Below are positions 20,585-27,946 of a stretch of 64,000 nucleotides of DNA, one piece after another; position 1 is the first letter of the stretch; each line of letters begins with the position of its first letter. Below the pieces are notes generated by a model. The model was not told the DNA's origin, searched no databases, and was given only the letters and a program-made list of their open reading frames with translations. The translations under genes and the position numbers were made by a program. The DNA comes from Gammaproteobacteria bacterium LSUCC0096 (lineage in GTDB: Bacteria; Pseudomonadota; Gammaproteobacteria; Pseudomonadales; Litorivicinaceae), in the NCBI GenBank assembly GCA_008087055.1, contig VIEA01000001.1:12514-76513 (forward strand), given 5' to 3'.

Positions 20585-21649
20585 ATGGCATTAATCAGTT
20601 TGCGCCAAATGCTGGACCATGCTGCGGAGCAGGGATACGGCGTTCCAGCGTTCAATGTGAACAACCTTGAGCAAATGCGCGCAATTATGGAAGCCGCAGA
20701 TGCAGTTGATGCACCTGTGATCGTGCAAGCCTCTGCCGGTGCAAGAAAATATGCGGGTAGCCGCTTCCTGAGCCACCTCATCGAGGCAGCCATCGAAGAA
20801 TTCCCTCATATTCCAGTGTGTATGCATCAGGACCATGGAGCATCTCCAGATGCCTGTCAGCAATCCATCCATCTGGGCTTTTCTTCGGTCATGATGGATG
20901 GCTCGCTGATGCCCGATCAGAAAACGCCTGCAAGTTACGACTACAATGTTGAGGTGACCGCTTTAACCACGCGGATGGCCCATGCCTGCGGCGTCTCAGT
21001 TGAGGGTGAGCTTGGATGTTTGGGCTCGTTAGAAACAGGACAAGCTGGCGAAGAAGATGGCGTTGGTGCAGAAGGAACTCTGTCGCATGATCAGATGCTG
21101 ACTGATCCTGATGAAGCTGCTGACTTTGTTAAAGCGACTCAGGTTGATGCGCTGGCGATAGCGATCGGAACATCGCATGGTGCTTATAAGTTCACACGTC
21201 CACCAACCGGAGACATTCTTGCGATTGATCGGATTAAAGCGATCCACCAACGCATTCCGGATACGCATCTCGTGATGCATGGATCCAGTTCTGTCCCTCA
21301 GGACTGGCTTGCGATCATCAATGAGTACGGCGGAGAGATCCCGGAGACTTATGGTGTTCCAGTCGAAGAGATTCAGGAAGGCATTAAGTATGGTGTTCGC
21401 AAAGTGAATATCGACACGGATTTACGCTTAGCATCGACGGGTGCGATTCGACGCTATCTCGCGAATAATCCAGCCGAATTTGATCCGCGGAAATACTTCA
21501 AAGAAGCGACCAAAGCGATGAGCGATATCGTGAAAGCACGCTATGAAGCATTTGGCTGTGCGGGCCAAGCCTCAAAGATCAAAGTGATCGGTCTTGAAGC
21601 GATGGCGCATCGCTATTCGTCCGGTGAATTGGATCCAAGGATCTCCTGA
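20585..21649 (+). CDS. fba: Class II fructose-bisphosphate aldolase
   Basis: This zinc-dependent aldolase cleaves or forms fructose 1,6-bisphosphate. The 354-residue sequence has [12 protein letters not shown] near the N-terminus, the metal-binding CMHQDHGAS near residue 80, VEGELGCLG, the [11 protein letters not shown] loop and VMHGSSSVP. The length and the C-terminal [10 protein letters not shown] region match the Calvin-type (CbbA-like) class II subgroup, whose members also act in gluconeogenesis and glycolysis. A good AAGGAG site precedes the ATG. Confidence 0.97.
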   Translation: MALISLRQMLDHAAEQGYGVPAFNVNNLEQMRAIMEAADAVDAPVIVQASAGARKYAGSRFLSHLIEAAIEEFPHIPVCMHQDHGASPDACQQSIHLGFSSVMMDGSLMPDQKTPASYDYNVEVTALTTRMAHACGVSVEGELGCLGSLETGQAGEEDGVGAEGTLSHDQMLTDPDEAADFVKATQVDALAIAIGTSHGAYKFTRPPTGDILAIDRIKAIHQRIPDTHLVMHGSSSVPQDWLAIINEYGGEIPETYGVPVEEIQEGIKYGVRKVNIDTDLRLASTGAIRRYLANNPAEFDPRKYFKEATKAMSDIVKARYEAFGCAGQASKIKVIGLEAMAHRYSSGELDPRIS

Positions 21650-21659
21650 TCGCAGATGG

Positions 21660-21676
21660 GGAGGCTGAGGGCCTCC
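21660..21676 (+). other. Hairpin after fba, possible weak terminator
   Basis: GGAGGC (21660-21665) and GCCTCC (21671-21676) form a six-base-pair GC-rich stem with a TGAGG loop. No T-tract follows, so it is not a standard intrinsic terminator. It may stabilise the 3' end of the fba transcript or terminate with Rho. Confidence 0.35.
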
Positions 21677-21745
21677 TCAGGGACCTAGGATTCCCTTTAT
21701 CAAAATTTTTTACGAGCTCTATACTCCAATGGTGAGTTCTTTTGA

Positions 21746-21776
21746 TTGGTGTTACATGTCACGCACCTGATATGAT
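21746..21776 (+). promoter_or_regulatory. Possible mazEF promoter with extended -10
   Basis: TGATATGAT (21768-21776) is an extended -10 sequence. A poor -35 candidate, TTGGTG, starts at 21746 with a 19-base spacer. The spacer contains the imperfect inverted repeat GTTACATGTCAC (21751-21762, one mismatched pair), which could be the antitoxin's operator. The predicted start of transcription falls at or just before the GGAGG site of the antitoxin gene, so the assignment is tentative. Confidence 0.35.
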
Positions 21777-21793
21777 TCTATGGAGGAAATTCG

Positions 21794-22015
21794 GTGGAGT
21801 TAGGCTTGATGAGTGTGTCTGAGCGCGTGGGACGATACCGAGATCGCTTAAGGGCGCAAGGTCTCCGTCCTGTTCAAATATGGGTTCCTGATACGAGGAG
21901 TCCCTATTTTTTAGAAGAATGTCGCCGTCAGTCGCTTCTAATCAAAGACGACCCACTCGATGACGATATCAATGAATGGTTGGGCAAGGTGGCTGACACG
22001 GATGGCTGGCAGTGA
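21794..22015 (+). CDS. MazE-type antitoxin (DUF3018 family)
   Basis: The 73-residue protein carries the family signature RVGRYRDRLRAQGLRPVQIWVPDTRSPYFLEECRRQS, typical of DUF3018 antitoxins paired with MazF toxins, and an acidic C-terminal half that would wrap the toxin. The GTG start at 21794 is chosen because GGAGG stands seven bases upstream; an ATG at 21809 is the alternative. It overlaps the toxin gene by four bases (GTGA). The pair sits alone between fba and serA, an insertion into otherwise conserved housekeeping genes. Confidence 0.88.
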   Translation: MELGLMSVSERVGRYRDRLRAQGLRPVQIWVPDTRSPYFLEECRRQSLLIKDDPLDDDINEWLGKVADTDGWQ

Positions 22016-22335
22016 GACGCGGTTGTTTAGTCACGGTTACGCTGCAGGGCGATTACGGTAAGCCGAGGCCTGCGCTTATTGTTCAATCAGATTTTTTTGA
22101 AGGACATCCATCAGTGACTGTTCTGCCAATCACAAGTGATTTGAATTCGGCGCCATTATTTCGAATTACAGTTGGTCCAGGCGAAGCGACAGGTCTTACT
22201 AAGCAATCTCAAATTATGGTCGACAAAGTTCAAACGGTGTCAAAAAAACGGATTGGCAAAGTTATAGGATCTGTCGATGACGCTGAGCTGCTACAAGTCA
22301 ATCGAGCTCTCGCGGTTTTTCTCGGGATTGTTTAG
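22012..22335 (+). CDS. MazF/PemK family endoribonuclease toxin
   Basis: The 107-residue toxin is a predicted sequence-specific mRNA interferase of the MazF/PemK SH3-like barrel family. Visible motifs are the N-terminal RRGCLVTV, the GDYGKPRPALIVQSD loop with the conserved Gly-Lys-Pro-Arg-Pro, VTVLPITSD, and QIMVDKVQTVSKKRIGKVIG near the C-terminus, as in active members. It starts at a GTG overlapping the antitoxin stop, so toxin output is tied to antitoxin translation. No frameshift or loss of motif residues is seen. Confidence 0.9.
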   Translation: MRRGCLVTVTLQGDYGKPRPALIVQSDFFEGHPSVTVLPITSDLNSAPLFRITVGPGEATGLTKQSQIMVDKVQTVSKKRIGKVIGSVDDAELLQVNRALAVFLGIV

Positions 22336-22348
22336 GTCACTCTCAAAG

Positions 22349-22377
22349 CCGACCCCACGTGAGGGTCGGATTTAATT
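22349..22377. terminator. Terminator between convergent mazF and serA
   Basis: CCGACCC (22349-22355) and GGGTCGG (22363-22369) form a seven-base-pair stem with a CACGTGA loop, followed on the plus strand by ATTTAATTT. It lies between two convergent genes and could serve both, though the minus-strand T-run is short. Confidence 0.7.
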
Positions 22378-22383
22378 TAAGCT

Positions 22384-23610
22384 CTAAAACAATACGCGGC
22401 AGCGAATTGTCCCTTCGATTTCAGAGAGTTTTTCGAGAGCCACATCGGAGTAGTCTCGATCAACGTCGATAACGACATAGCCAATTTTGTCTGACGTTTG
22501 TAGGAACTGAGACCCAATGTTGATGTGATTCTCTGCAAAAACTGAGTTAATTGCAGAGAGCACGCCTGGCCGATTCTCATGTACGTGTAAGAGCCGGTGA
22601 TGATTTGGGTGTGGAGGTAGTGCGACTTCTGGGAAGTTCACGCTCGTCAGAGTCGACCCGTTATCTGAATAACGCACAAGCTTTTCAGCGACTTCAACAC
22701 CAATATTTTCTTGAGCTTCTTGCGTTGATCCACCGATGTGAGGTGTCAGAATCGCGTTATCAAAACCACGTAACGGCGAGATGAACTCGTCATTGTTTGA
22801 TTTCGGCTCAACAGGGAATACGTCAATCGCGGTACCGAGCAAATGCTTCTCTTCGAGCGCTTTCGTAAGCGCATCGATATCGACAACCGTGCCACGAGAC
22901 GCGTTGATCAGGATGCTCTTTGGCTTCATCTGACTGATTCGTTCTTGATCCATCAAGTTACGCGTCGATGGGAGATCTGGGACGTGCAGTGTCACGATAT
23001 CTGCCTGACCGAGGAGTCCTTCAAGTGATGGTATCTGTGATGCGTTACCGAGCGGCAGTTTTGATACCACATCATAGAAAATCACTCGCATGCCGAGGCT
23101 TTCAGCAAGGACTGACAGCTGTGAACCAATTGAACCATAGCCAACGATACCCAGTGTTTTACCGCGGATCTCGAAGGAGTCGCTGGCAGTCTTAGCCCAG
23201 CCACCGCGATGCGCTTGTGCATTTTTTTCTGGAATACCGCGGAGCAATAAAATCGCTTCGGCTAGAACTAGCTCGGCTACCGAGCGCGTATTCGAGTAGG
23301 GAGCATTAAAAACGACGACACCGTGCTCTGTTGCAGCTGCAAGATCCACTTGGTTGGTGCCGATGCAATAGCAGCCTACAGCGACTAATTTATCCGCGGC
23401 TTCAAAAATATCGCGCGTGAGGGTTGTTCTCGAACGAATGCCTAAAAAATGAACACCTTCGAGCTTTGCTTTCAGTTCATCGCCAGTGAGGGCGGTCTTT
23501 ACGGTCTCGATATTCTCGTAGCCTGCGTCACGGAAAATACGCTCTGCAGATGGATGGATGCCTTCAAGAAGAAGAACTTTGAGCTTTGATTTGTCGAACG
23601 AAGTAGTCAT
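22384..23610 (-). CDS. serA: D-3-phosphoglycerate dehydrogenase SerA
   Basis: SerA oxidises 3-phosphoglycerate to phosphohydroxypyruvate, the first step of serine synthesis. The 408-residue protein has the NAD-binding motif LGIVGYGSIGSQ near residue 160, catalytic-domain segments VGCYCIGTNQVDL and ILINASRGTVVD, and PHIGGSTQEAQENI with the catalytic histidine. A C-terminal ACT domain (HENRPGVLSAINSVF...) suggests feedback inhibition by serine, as in the E. coli-type enzyme. serB, the last serine step, is at 55680 in this window. It is immediately downstream of rpiA. Confidence 0.97.
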   Translation of the reverse strand: MTTSFDKSKLKVLLLEGIHPSAERIFRDAGYENIETVKTALTGDELKAKLEGVHFLGIRSRTTLTRDIFEAADKLVAVGCYCIGTNQVDLAAATEHGVVVFNAPYSNTRSVAELVLAEAILLLRGIPEKNAQAHRGGWAKTASDSFEIRGKTLGIVGYGSIGSQLSVLAESLGMRVIFYDVVSKLPLGNASQIPSLEGLLGQADIVTLHVPDLPSTRNLMDQERISQMKPKSILINASRGTVVDIDALTKALEEKHLLGTAIDVFPVEPKSNNDEFISPLRGFDNAILTPHIGGSTQEAQENIGVEVAEKLVRYSDNGSTLTSVNFPEVALPPHPNHHRLLHVHENRPGVLSAINSVFAENHINIGSQFLQTSDKIGYVVIDVDRDYSDVALEKLSEIEGTIRCRVLF

Positions 23611-24288
23611 TTAAGCGTCTCGTGAAAATTCAAGAATGTTGTTGTCTGATGCGACTAGCAAAATGTCAGCAGGGCGTTTCGCAAATAAACCGCAAGTGAC
23701 AACACCTGGAATTTGGTTAATCGCTAATTCTAATCCTTTTGGGTCGGTAATGGACATGCCGTGCACGTCCAAGATTAGATTGCCGTTGTCAGTGATCACA
23801 CCTTGGCGATATTCAGGATCACCACCAAGTTCGACCATTGCGCGCCCAACTAAGCTTCGCGCCATGGGAATTACTTCCACTGGAAGTGGGAATGTGCCAA
23901 GAACGTCAACGCGTTTCGAGTCATCAGCGATACAAATGAATTGGACCGATGCTTCTGCGATGATTTTTTCACGGGTTAATGCTGCGCCACCGCCTTTGAT
24001 GAGATTAAGTCTTGGGTCAGCTTCATCGGCCCCATCGACATACACAGGCAAAGTGCCTGTTGCATTGAGATCGAGTAACTCGATTCCGTAGTGAGTGAGC
24101 CGCTCTTCGGTTGCTTTTGACGAGGCGACCGCACCTAGTACTTGGATTTTGCTCTCAGCCAGAACATCAATGAAGCAATTGGCAGTCGAGCCGGTGCCGA
24201 TTCCTATCGGTGTTTCAGAATCGAGAAGGTGCCGGACTTTTTCAAAAGCAGCCTCCGCTACTTGACGTTTTTTCGCATCCTGACTCAT
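23611..24288 (-). CDS. rpiA: Ribose-5-phosphate isomerase A
   Basis: RpiA interconverts ribose 5-phosphate and ribulose 5-phosphate. Motifs include [35 protein letters not shown] with the catalytic acid, and the KxxxF-type region near residue 130 ([10 protein letters not shown]). I start at the ATG at 24288 (MSQDAKK) because GGAG lies about eight bases upstream; an ATG four codons earlier at 24300 is possible. It is divergent from ilvA over about 80 bases and abuts serA with no gap. Confidence 0.96.
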   Translation of the reverse strand: MSQDAKKRQVAEAAFEKVRHLLDSETPIGIGTGSTANCFIDVLAESKIQVLGAVASSKATEERLTHYGIELLDLNATGTLPVYVDGADEADPRLNLIKGGGAALTREKIIAEASVQFICIADDSKRVDVLGTFPLPVEVIPMARSLVGRAMVELGGDPEYRQGVITDNGNLILDVHGMSITDPKGLELAINQIPGVVTCGLFAKRPADILLVASDNNILEFSRDA

Positions 24289-24371
24289 CGTGATCTCCAT
24301 AAAAGCGGGGCAAAATCATAGCTGTTAGCAGGCTCAGACGCTATGATAAAGCGCTTAATTTTGGAATTCTC

Positions 24372-25886
24372 ATGTTTGACACCCTGATCAAAAAGATTTT
24401 GTCGGCGCGCGTTTATGACGTGGCGATTGAAACTCCCGTTCACCAGGCGCCTTTTTTATCCAAGCGACTTGGCCGCCCAATTCTTCTAAAACGTGAAGAT
24501 TTGCAGCCTGTGTACTCGTTTAAGTGCCGGGGTGCTTACAACAAAATGGTCGGTATTTCGAAGGAAGTTCTTGCCAAAGGCGTGATTGCTGCGTCTGCAG
24601 GTAATCATGCGCAGGGTGTTGCCCTCGGTGCGCAGAAATTGAAGATCCCGGCCGTCATCGTGATGCCAACCACGACGCCTGCGATCAAAGTGCGCTCGGT
24701 CAAAGCGCGCGGTGCCCAAGTTATCCTCCACGGCGACAGTTTTGATGAGGCTTTTGCCAAAAGTCAGGAGCTTGTTGCTGAATACGGATACACCTACCTG
24801 CATCCATTTGATGACCTTGAAGTCATTGCGGGCCAAGGAACCGTTGCTGTTGAATTATTGAGACAAGTGACACGTCCAGTTGATGCAGTATTTATTCCGG
24901 TCGGTGGTGGTGGATTAGCTGCAGGAATGGCGGCATACATCAAATATGTTCGTCCTGAAATTAAAGTTATTGCTGTAGAGCCTGAAGATGCTGCGTGTCT
25001 TGATGCCGCAATGAAGGCCAAAGAGCGCGTGGTTCTTCCGCAAGTTGGTTTATTCGCCGATGGGGTGGCTGTAAAGCAGATCGGGGAAAATACGTTTAAC
25101 GTCCTCAAAGACACGTGTGATGAAGTCATCACAGTAACCACAGATGAAATCTGTGCCGCGGTTAAAGATGTGTTTGATGATGTACGTAGCGTCAATGAAC
25201 CCGCTGGTGCTCTTGCGGTCGCTGGTTTGAAAAAATATGCCGAGAGAGAAGGCGCGGGTGAGGCGTTGGTTGCTGTTCTCTCGGGCGCTAATGTGAATTT
25301 CGACCGAATTCGTCATGTTGCAGAACGTGCCGAGGTGGGGGAGAAGCGTGAGGCAATTTTGGCAGTGACGATCCCAGAGCGCCCGGGTGCTTTTAAGGCG
25401 TTTTGTGAGCAAATCGGTAATCGAAACATTACCGAATTTAACTACCGATTCGCTAATGAAGAGCGAGCCCACATTTTTGTGGGTGTGACAACAGATCCTA
25501 CAACCGATGATCGGGCGCAACTGGTTGATCGACTCAATGAAGCAGGCCTTCCCGTTAATGATATGACTGATAATGAGCTGGCGAAGCTTCACATCCGTCA
25601 CATGGTCGGAGGCCGAAGTCCTGAGGCAGGTTCTGAATTAGTGTTTCGTTTCGAATTCCCAGAACGACCTGGCGCGCTTCTGAAGTTTTTAAACAAGATC
25701 GGTTCGCGCTGGAATATTTCCGCGTTTCACTACAGAAACCATGGGGCCGCTTATGGACGGGTTCTTGTATCCATGCAGGCGGCGCTTTCAGAGCGAGACG
25801 AGTTGTCGAGTTATTTTGACGATATTGGGTACACGTATTTCGATGAAACGGAAAATCCGGCAGTTAGCCTCTTTATGAAAAGTTGA
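24372..25886 (+). CDS. ilvA: Threonine ammonia-lyase IlvA (biosynthetic threonine deaminase)
   Basis: IlvA converts threonine to 2-oxobutyrate, the entry to isoleucine synthesis. The 504-residue protein has an N-terminal PLP domain with the Schiff-base lysine in YSFKCRGAYNKM, followed by SAGNHAQGVA and GGGGLAAGMA. Two C-terminal ACT-like regulatory modules follow, each opening with PERPGA (around residues 335 and 430), which marks the long, isoleucine-inhibited form. The adjoining rpiA is divergent, an order also seen in Pseudomonas. A possible TATGAT -10 lies about 20-30 bases upstream without a clear -35. Confidence 0.97.
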   Translation: MFDTLIKKILSARVYDVAIETPVHQAPFLSKRLGRPILLKREDLQPVYSFKCRGAYNKMVGISKEVLAKGVIAASAGNHAQGVALGAQKLKIPAVIVMPTTTPAIKVRSVKARGAQVILHGDSFDEAFAKSQELVAEYGYTYLHPFDDLEVIAGQGTVAVELLRQVTRPVDAVFIPVGGGGLAAGMAAYIKYVRPEIKVIAVEPEDAACLDAAMKAKERVVLPQVGLFADGVAVKQIGENTFNVLKDTCDEVITVTTDEICAAVKDVFDDVRSVNEPAGALAVAGLKKYAEREGAGEALVAVLSGANVNFDRIRHVAERAEVGEKREAILAVTIPERPGAFKAFCEQIGNRNITEFNYRFANEERAHIFVGVTTDPTTDDRAQLVDRLNEAGLPVNDMTDNELAKLHIRHMVGGRSPEAGSELVFRFEFPERPGALLKFLNKIGSRWNISAFHYRNHGAAYGRVLVSMQAALSERDELSSYFDDIGYTYFDETENPAVSLFMKS

Positions 25887-25918
25887 TTCTCACAAGTTCG
25901 CTTAACTTACTATAAAAG

Positions 25919-25946
25919 TTGACATTTTTATTTTTTGTCGTATTCT
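25919..25946 (+). promoter_or_regulatory. Sigma-70 promoter in front of the 30-codon ORF
   Basis: A consensus TTGACA (25919-25924) and TATTCT (25941-25946) are separated by 16 bases of T-rich DNA. The predicted start of transcription is near 25953, 22 bases before the ATG at 25975. No annotated gene other than the short ORF would be served by it. Confidence 0.65.
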
Positions 25947-25974
25947 GCACGAAATTTGAACAGGTGCAGGATGC

Positions 25975-26067
25975 ATGAATCGTCGTGATCCACTCAAAAT
26001 GCTAATGATGATTGGCGGTCTGATTTTGGCCGTCACAGTCGCGCACAGCGCAATTATCGGCGGATAA
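25975..26067 (+). CDS. Putative 30-residue single-span membrane peptide
   Basis: The ORF begins ATG AAT CGT CGT and encodes 30 residues: a basic start (MNRRDPLK), one hydrophobic helix (MLMMIGGLILAVTVA) and a short tail HSAIIGG, with the basic end predicted inside by the positive-inside rule. AGGTG and AGGA motifs lie 3 to 10 bases upstream, and a near-consensus promoter precedes it. It overlaps the convergent ygfA by 14 bases. I recognise no family; it resembles small membrane subunits or regulators in general layout only. The ORF could be fortuitous and the promoter could drive a small RNA instead. Confidence 0.45.
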   Translation: MNRRDPLKMLMMIGGLILAVTVAHSAIIGG

Positions 26068-26608
26068 AGCCAGCTTCTGTGACAATCCAGTCGAAGGGTT
26101 GATCCCAAGGATCGGGCTCGAATACGGCCTGTTGTGATGTGAACGCAACTCCGATCCTTAAGGGTGCTTTTTGTTTGCAGTGTTCTAAAGCGCGGTCGTA
26201 GAAGCCGCCGCCCATGCCTAAACGATATCCTCGCTGATCAAATCCACTGCATGGCATGATGAGCCACTCCAGTGCGCCGAATTCAATTGTCTCGGTCTGC
26301 GTTGATGTTTGGATGCCAAAGCGACCGTCTGTCAGCTGTTCCTCGTGATCGAGTGCCGCCATTTCCATCGTGGTTTTCGAGAGAATCCGAGGAATGTATA
26401 GCCGGTGCTTTGAATTCAATAGGTTTGTGTGAAGTGATTTCAGATCGACTTCGGAACCGACCGCCATGTATGACCCAATATTAATAGCTTGGCTTGGCAG
26501 CACTTTCAGCAGGTGATTAGTGATTGAGTTGCTCAGTTGTTCTCGTGTTTTGGCCGGGAGATTGTTGCGCGTCTCAATGAGTTGCGCTCTGACCGTATCT
26601 TTAGACAT
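26054..26608 (-). CDS. fau: 5-formyltetrahydrofolate cyclo-ligase (YgfA/Fau)
   Basis: This enzyme converts 5-formyl-THF to 5,10-methenyl-THF with ATP, recycling an inhibitory folate. The 184-residue protein shows GMGGGFYDRAL, the family's substrate-binding loop, near residue 135 and FDWIVTEAGF at the end. The gene follows the 6S RNA gene on the same strand, reproducing the E. coli ssrS-ygfA order; the shared transcript ties it to 6S RNA processing. Its first codon abuts the 3' end of the RNA. Confidence 0.95.
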   Translation of the reverse strand: MSKDTVRAQLIETRNNLPAKTREQLSNSITNHLLKVLPSQAINIGSYMAVGSEVDLKSLHTNLLNSKHRLYIPRILSKTTMEMAALDHEEQLTDGRFGIQTSTQTETIEFGALEWLIMPCSGFDQRGYRLGMGGGFYDRALEHCKQKAPLRIGVAFTSQQAVFEPDPWDQPFDWIVTEAGFIRR

Positions 26609-26611
26609 AAA

Positions 26612-26781
26612 AGACCCAAGTTGCCGCTGTCAGTTTAGCCCTTGAACCCAATGGTTCAAGGCGGGAAACGCAAACACACATTAGGCTTTCCGTGAACGGA
26701 CATGCACACCGTGTGCTTTGTGCTTCCCTGGAATAAGATTATCGGCTCAGGGACATCACCGACTGGCGTACAACTCAGGAG
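26612..26781 (-). ncRNA. ssrS: 6S RNA (SsrS)
   Basis: 6S RNA mimics an open promoter and sequesters sigma-70 RNA polymerase. On the minus strand, the segment CCCTGAGCCGATA near the 5' end and CCTTGAACC-ATTG-GGTTCAAGG near the 3' end match the enterobacterial RNA. The ends pair in a ten-base-pair closing stem (CCTGAGTTGT at 26779-26770 with GCAACTTGGG at 26624-26615). A TATACT -10 at 26792-26787 sets the start near 26780. It lies between zapA and ygfA exactly as in E. coli. Ends are approximate to a few bases. Confidence 0.93.
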
Positions 26782-26792
26782 TTGTGAGTATA

Positions 26793-27089
26793 TCAGCCTG
26801 TCTCTGTCTCAGACAGACGTTCGAGTGTCGTGCCAATGCGATCCGCGAGACGCTTAAGCTCATCATCATGTCCTGTGGTCTCGCCTGTAAGGTGTTCGTG
26901 AGCGATATTGAGCGCGGCCATGACAGCTAGGCGCTCGAGCGCGCTATTTCCTGTCTTGTCCTGAATCTCGCGCATTCGGTTGTCGACAAATTCAGCGGCT
27001 GCTTCGAGCTCATGCTCTTGGCCTGCTGGGCAGGCGACTGGGAATTCTCGTCCTAGAATTTGGACGCGGACAGTCGCGATTTCGGTCAT
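26793..27089 (-). CDS. zapA: Cell division protein ZapA
   Basis: ZapA bundles FtsZ filaments at the division site. The 98-residue protein has the family N-terminus VRVQILGREFPVACPAGQEHELEAAA and a C-terminal region predicted as a coiled coil. It overlaps the upstream ZapB-like gene by four bases (ATGA), and its 3' end abuts the 6S RNA promoter, so the -10 box of ssrS touches the zapA stop codon. Confidence 0.94.
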   Translation of the reverse strand: MTEIATVRVQILGREFPVACPAGQEHELEAAAEFVDNRMREIQDKTGNSALERLAVMAALNIAHEHLTGETTGHDDELKRLADRIGTTLERLSETETG

Positions 27090-27292
27090 GACAACACCTC
27101 ATAATTCTTGAGTCGTCCGAGGACAGCATCGATGTGTTGACGTGCTTCATCACGCTGCTTCAGTAGCTCTGCACGCGCACGCTTCAACTCACCCTGCTGC
27201 TTCCGCAAGTGGCGATTCTCTTGATTTAGACGTTCTGAAAGTTGGATCAGTTTCTCAACTTGCTGTTCCAACTCCTGCAAATCATTACGCAT
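27086..27292 (-). CDS. ZapB-like coiled-coil protein (TIGR02449 family)
   Basis: This 68-residue protein is nearly all heptad-repeat coiled coil (LQELEQQVEKLIQLSERLNQENRHLRKQQ...), with leucines and charged residues in register. It matches, from memory, the TIGR02449 family found directly upstream of zapA in Pseudomonas and relatives, and resembles ZapB in size and architecture. A role with ZapA at the FtsZ ring is inferred from the coupled arrangement, not from a conserved catalytic feature. Confidence 0.85.
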   Translation of the reverse strand: MRNDLQELEQQVEKLIQLSERLNQENRHLRKQQGELKRARAELLKQRDEARQHIDAVLGRLKNYEVLS

Positions 27293-27317
27293 TTACGTTT
27301 CCCGTTGACTCATGCGC

Positions 27318-27346
27318 ATCATACGTCTGCTCACTCTCAGGTACAA
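27318..27346 (-). promoter_or_regulatory. Promoter for the ZapB-like gene, zapA and ssrS
   Basis: On the minus strand TTGTAC (27346-27341) and TATGAT (27323-27318) are 17 bases apart. They lie in the divergent spacer between the ZapB-like gene and ygfB, about 25 bases upstream of the start codon. The -35 is only partly consensus. Confidence 0.5.
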
Positions 27347-27382
27347 CAGACGTGATACAGTTGCGTCTTCAGGAGGTACCCA

Positions 27383-27946
27383 ATGATCGCAGAGTTATAC
27401 CGTTCAATGGACGATTGGTTAGTCGACCAAAATTCCGACATTCGGGCTTCCGAAGTCCAAGGTTTATTGGCGGGGCTGATGGCTGCCAATATCCAATTGC
27501 GACCTGAGGAATATGTGGCTCGTCTGGCCGAATATGCGGATCTCCAGCCGGGTGTGATCACCCAAATTGCTGAGATGCTTGAGACGCTTTTCGGAAGTCT
27601 TCATGAGAGCTGGACCGGTATCGGTTTGGATTTTGAAATGCTGTTGCCTGAAGACGATGAATTAATTGAGGAGCGAGCCGATGCTCTTGGGGCATGGTGT
27701 GAGTCTTTTCTGGCCGGTCTCGGTCTATCGGGTCAGTTGTCCAAGGACAAAAAATTGTCTGAAGACGTCCGCCAAGCGTTGGAGGATTTGTCTGAGATCG
27801 CGCGGATTGAAGCGGATGGTGATGATGAGTCCCTTGAAAAAGCATTTGCCGACGTCAGTGAACACGTGAGACTGGCTGCATTATTAATCGCGACGGAGTT
27901 GCGCGGTGACCAAAATGAGGCGCCAATTGAGCCAATCGTGCATTAA
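27383..27946 (+). CDS. ygfB: UPF0149/YgfB family protein
   Basis: This is a 187-residue acidic, mostly helical cytoplasmic protein. The N-terminus (SDIRASEVQGLLAGLMAA) and central ALGAWCESFLAGLGL are the UPF0149 hallmarks; the SEC-C zinc tail found in YecA is absent. In Pseudomonas aeruginosa YgfB has been tied to control of a beta-lactam resistance amidase through AlpA; here function is unknown. AGGAGGT is a strong ribosome-binding site. The ygfB-pepP-ubiH-ubiI order matches E. coli. Confidence 0.92.
   Translation: MIAELYRSMDDWLVDQNSDIRASEVQGLLAGLMAANIQLRPEEYVARLAEYADLQPGVITQIAEMLETLFGSLHESWTGIGLDFEMLLPEDDELIEERADALGAWCESFLAGLGLSGQLSKDKKLSEDVRQALEDLSEIARIEADGDDESLEKAFADVSEHVRLAALLIATELRGDQNEAPIEPIVH

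Noticed and set aside
25902-26108. 68-codon minus-strand frame between ilvA and ygfA
   Set aside because: It overlaps ygfA in another frame on the same strand and has no ribosome-binding site or family resemblance. The plus-strand 30-codon ORF with its promoter is better supported.
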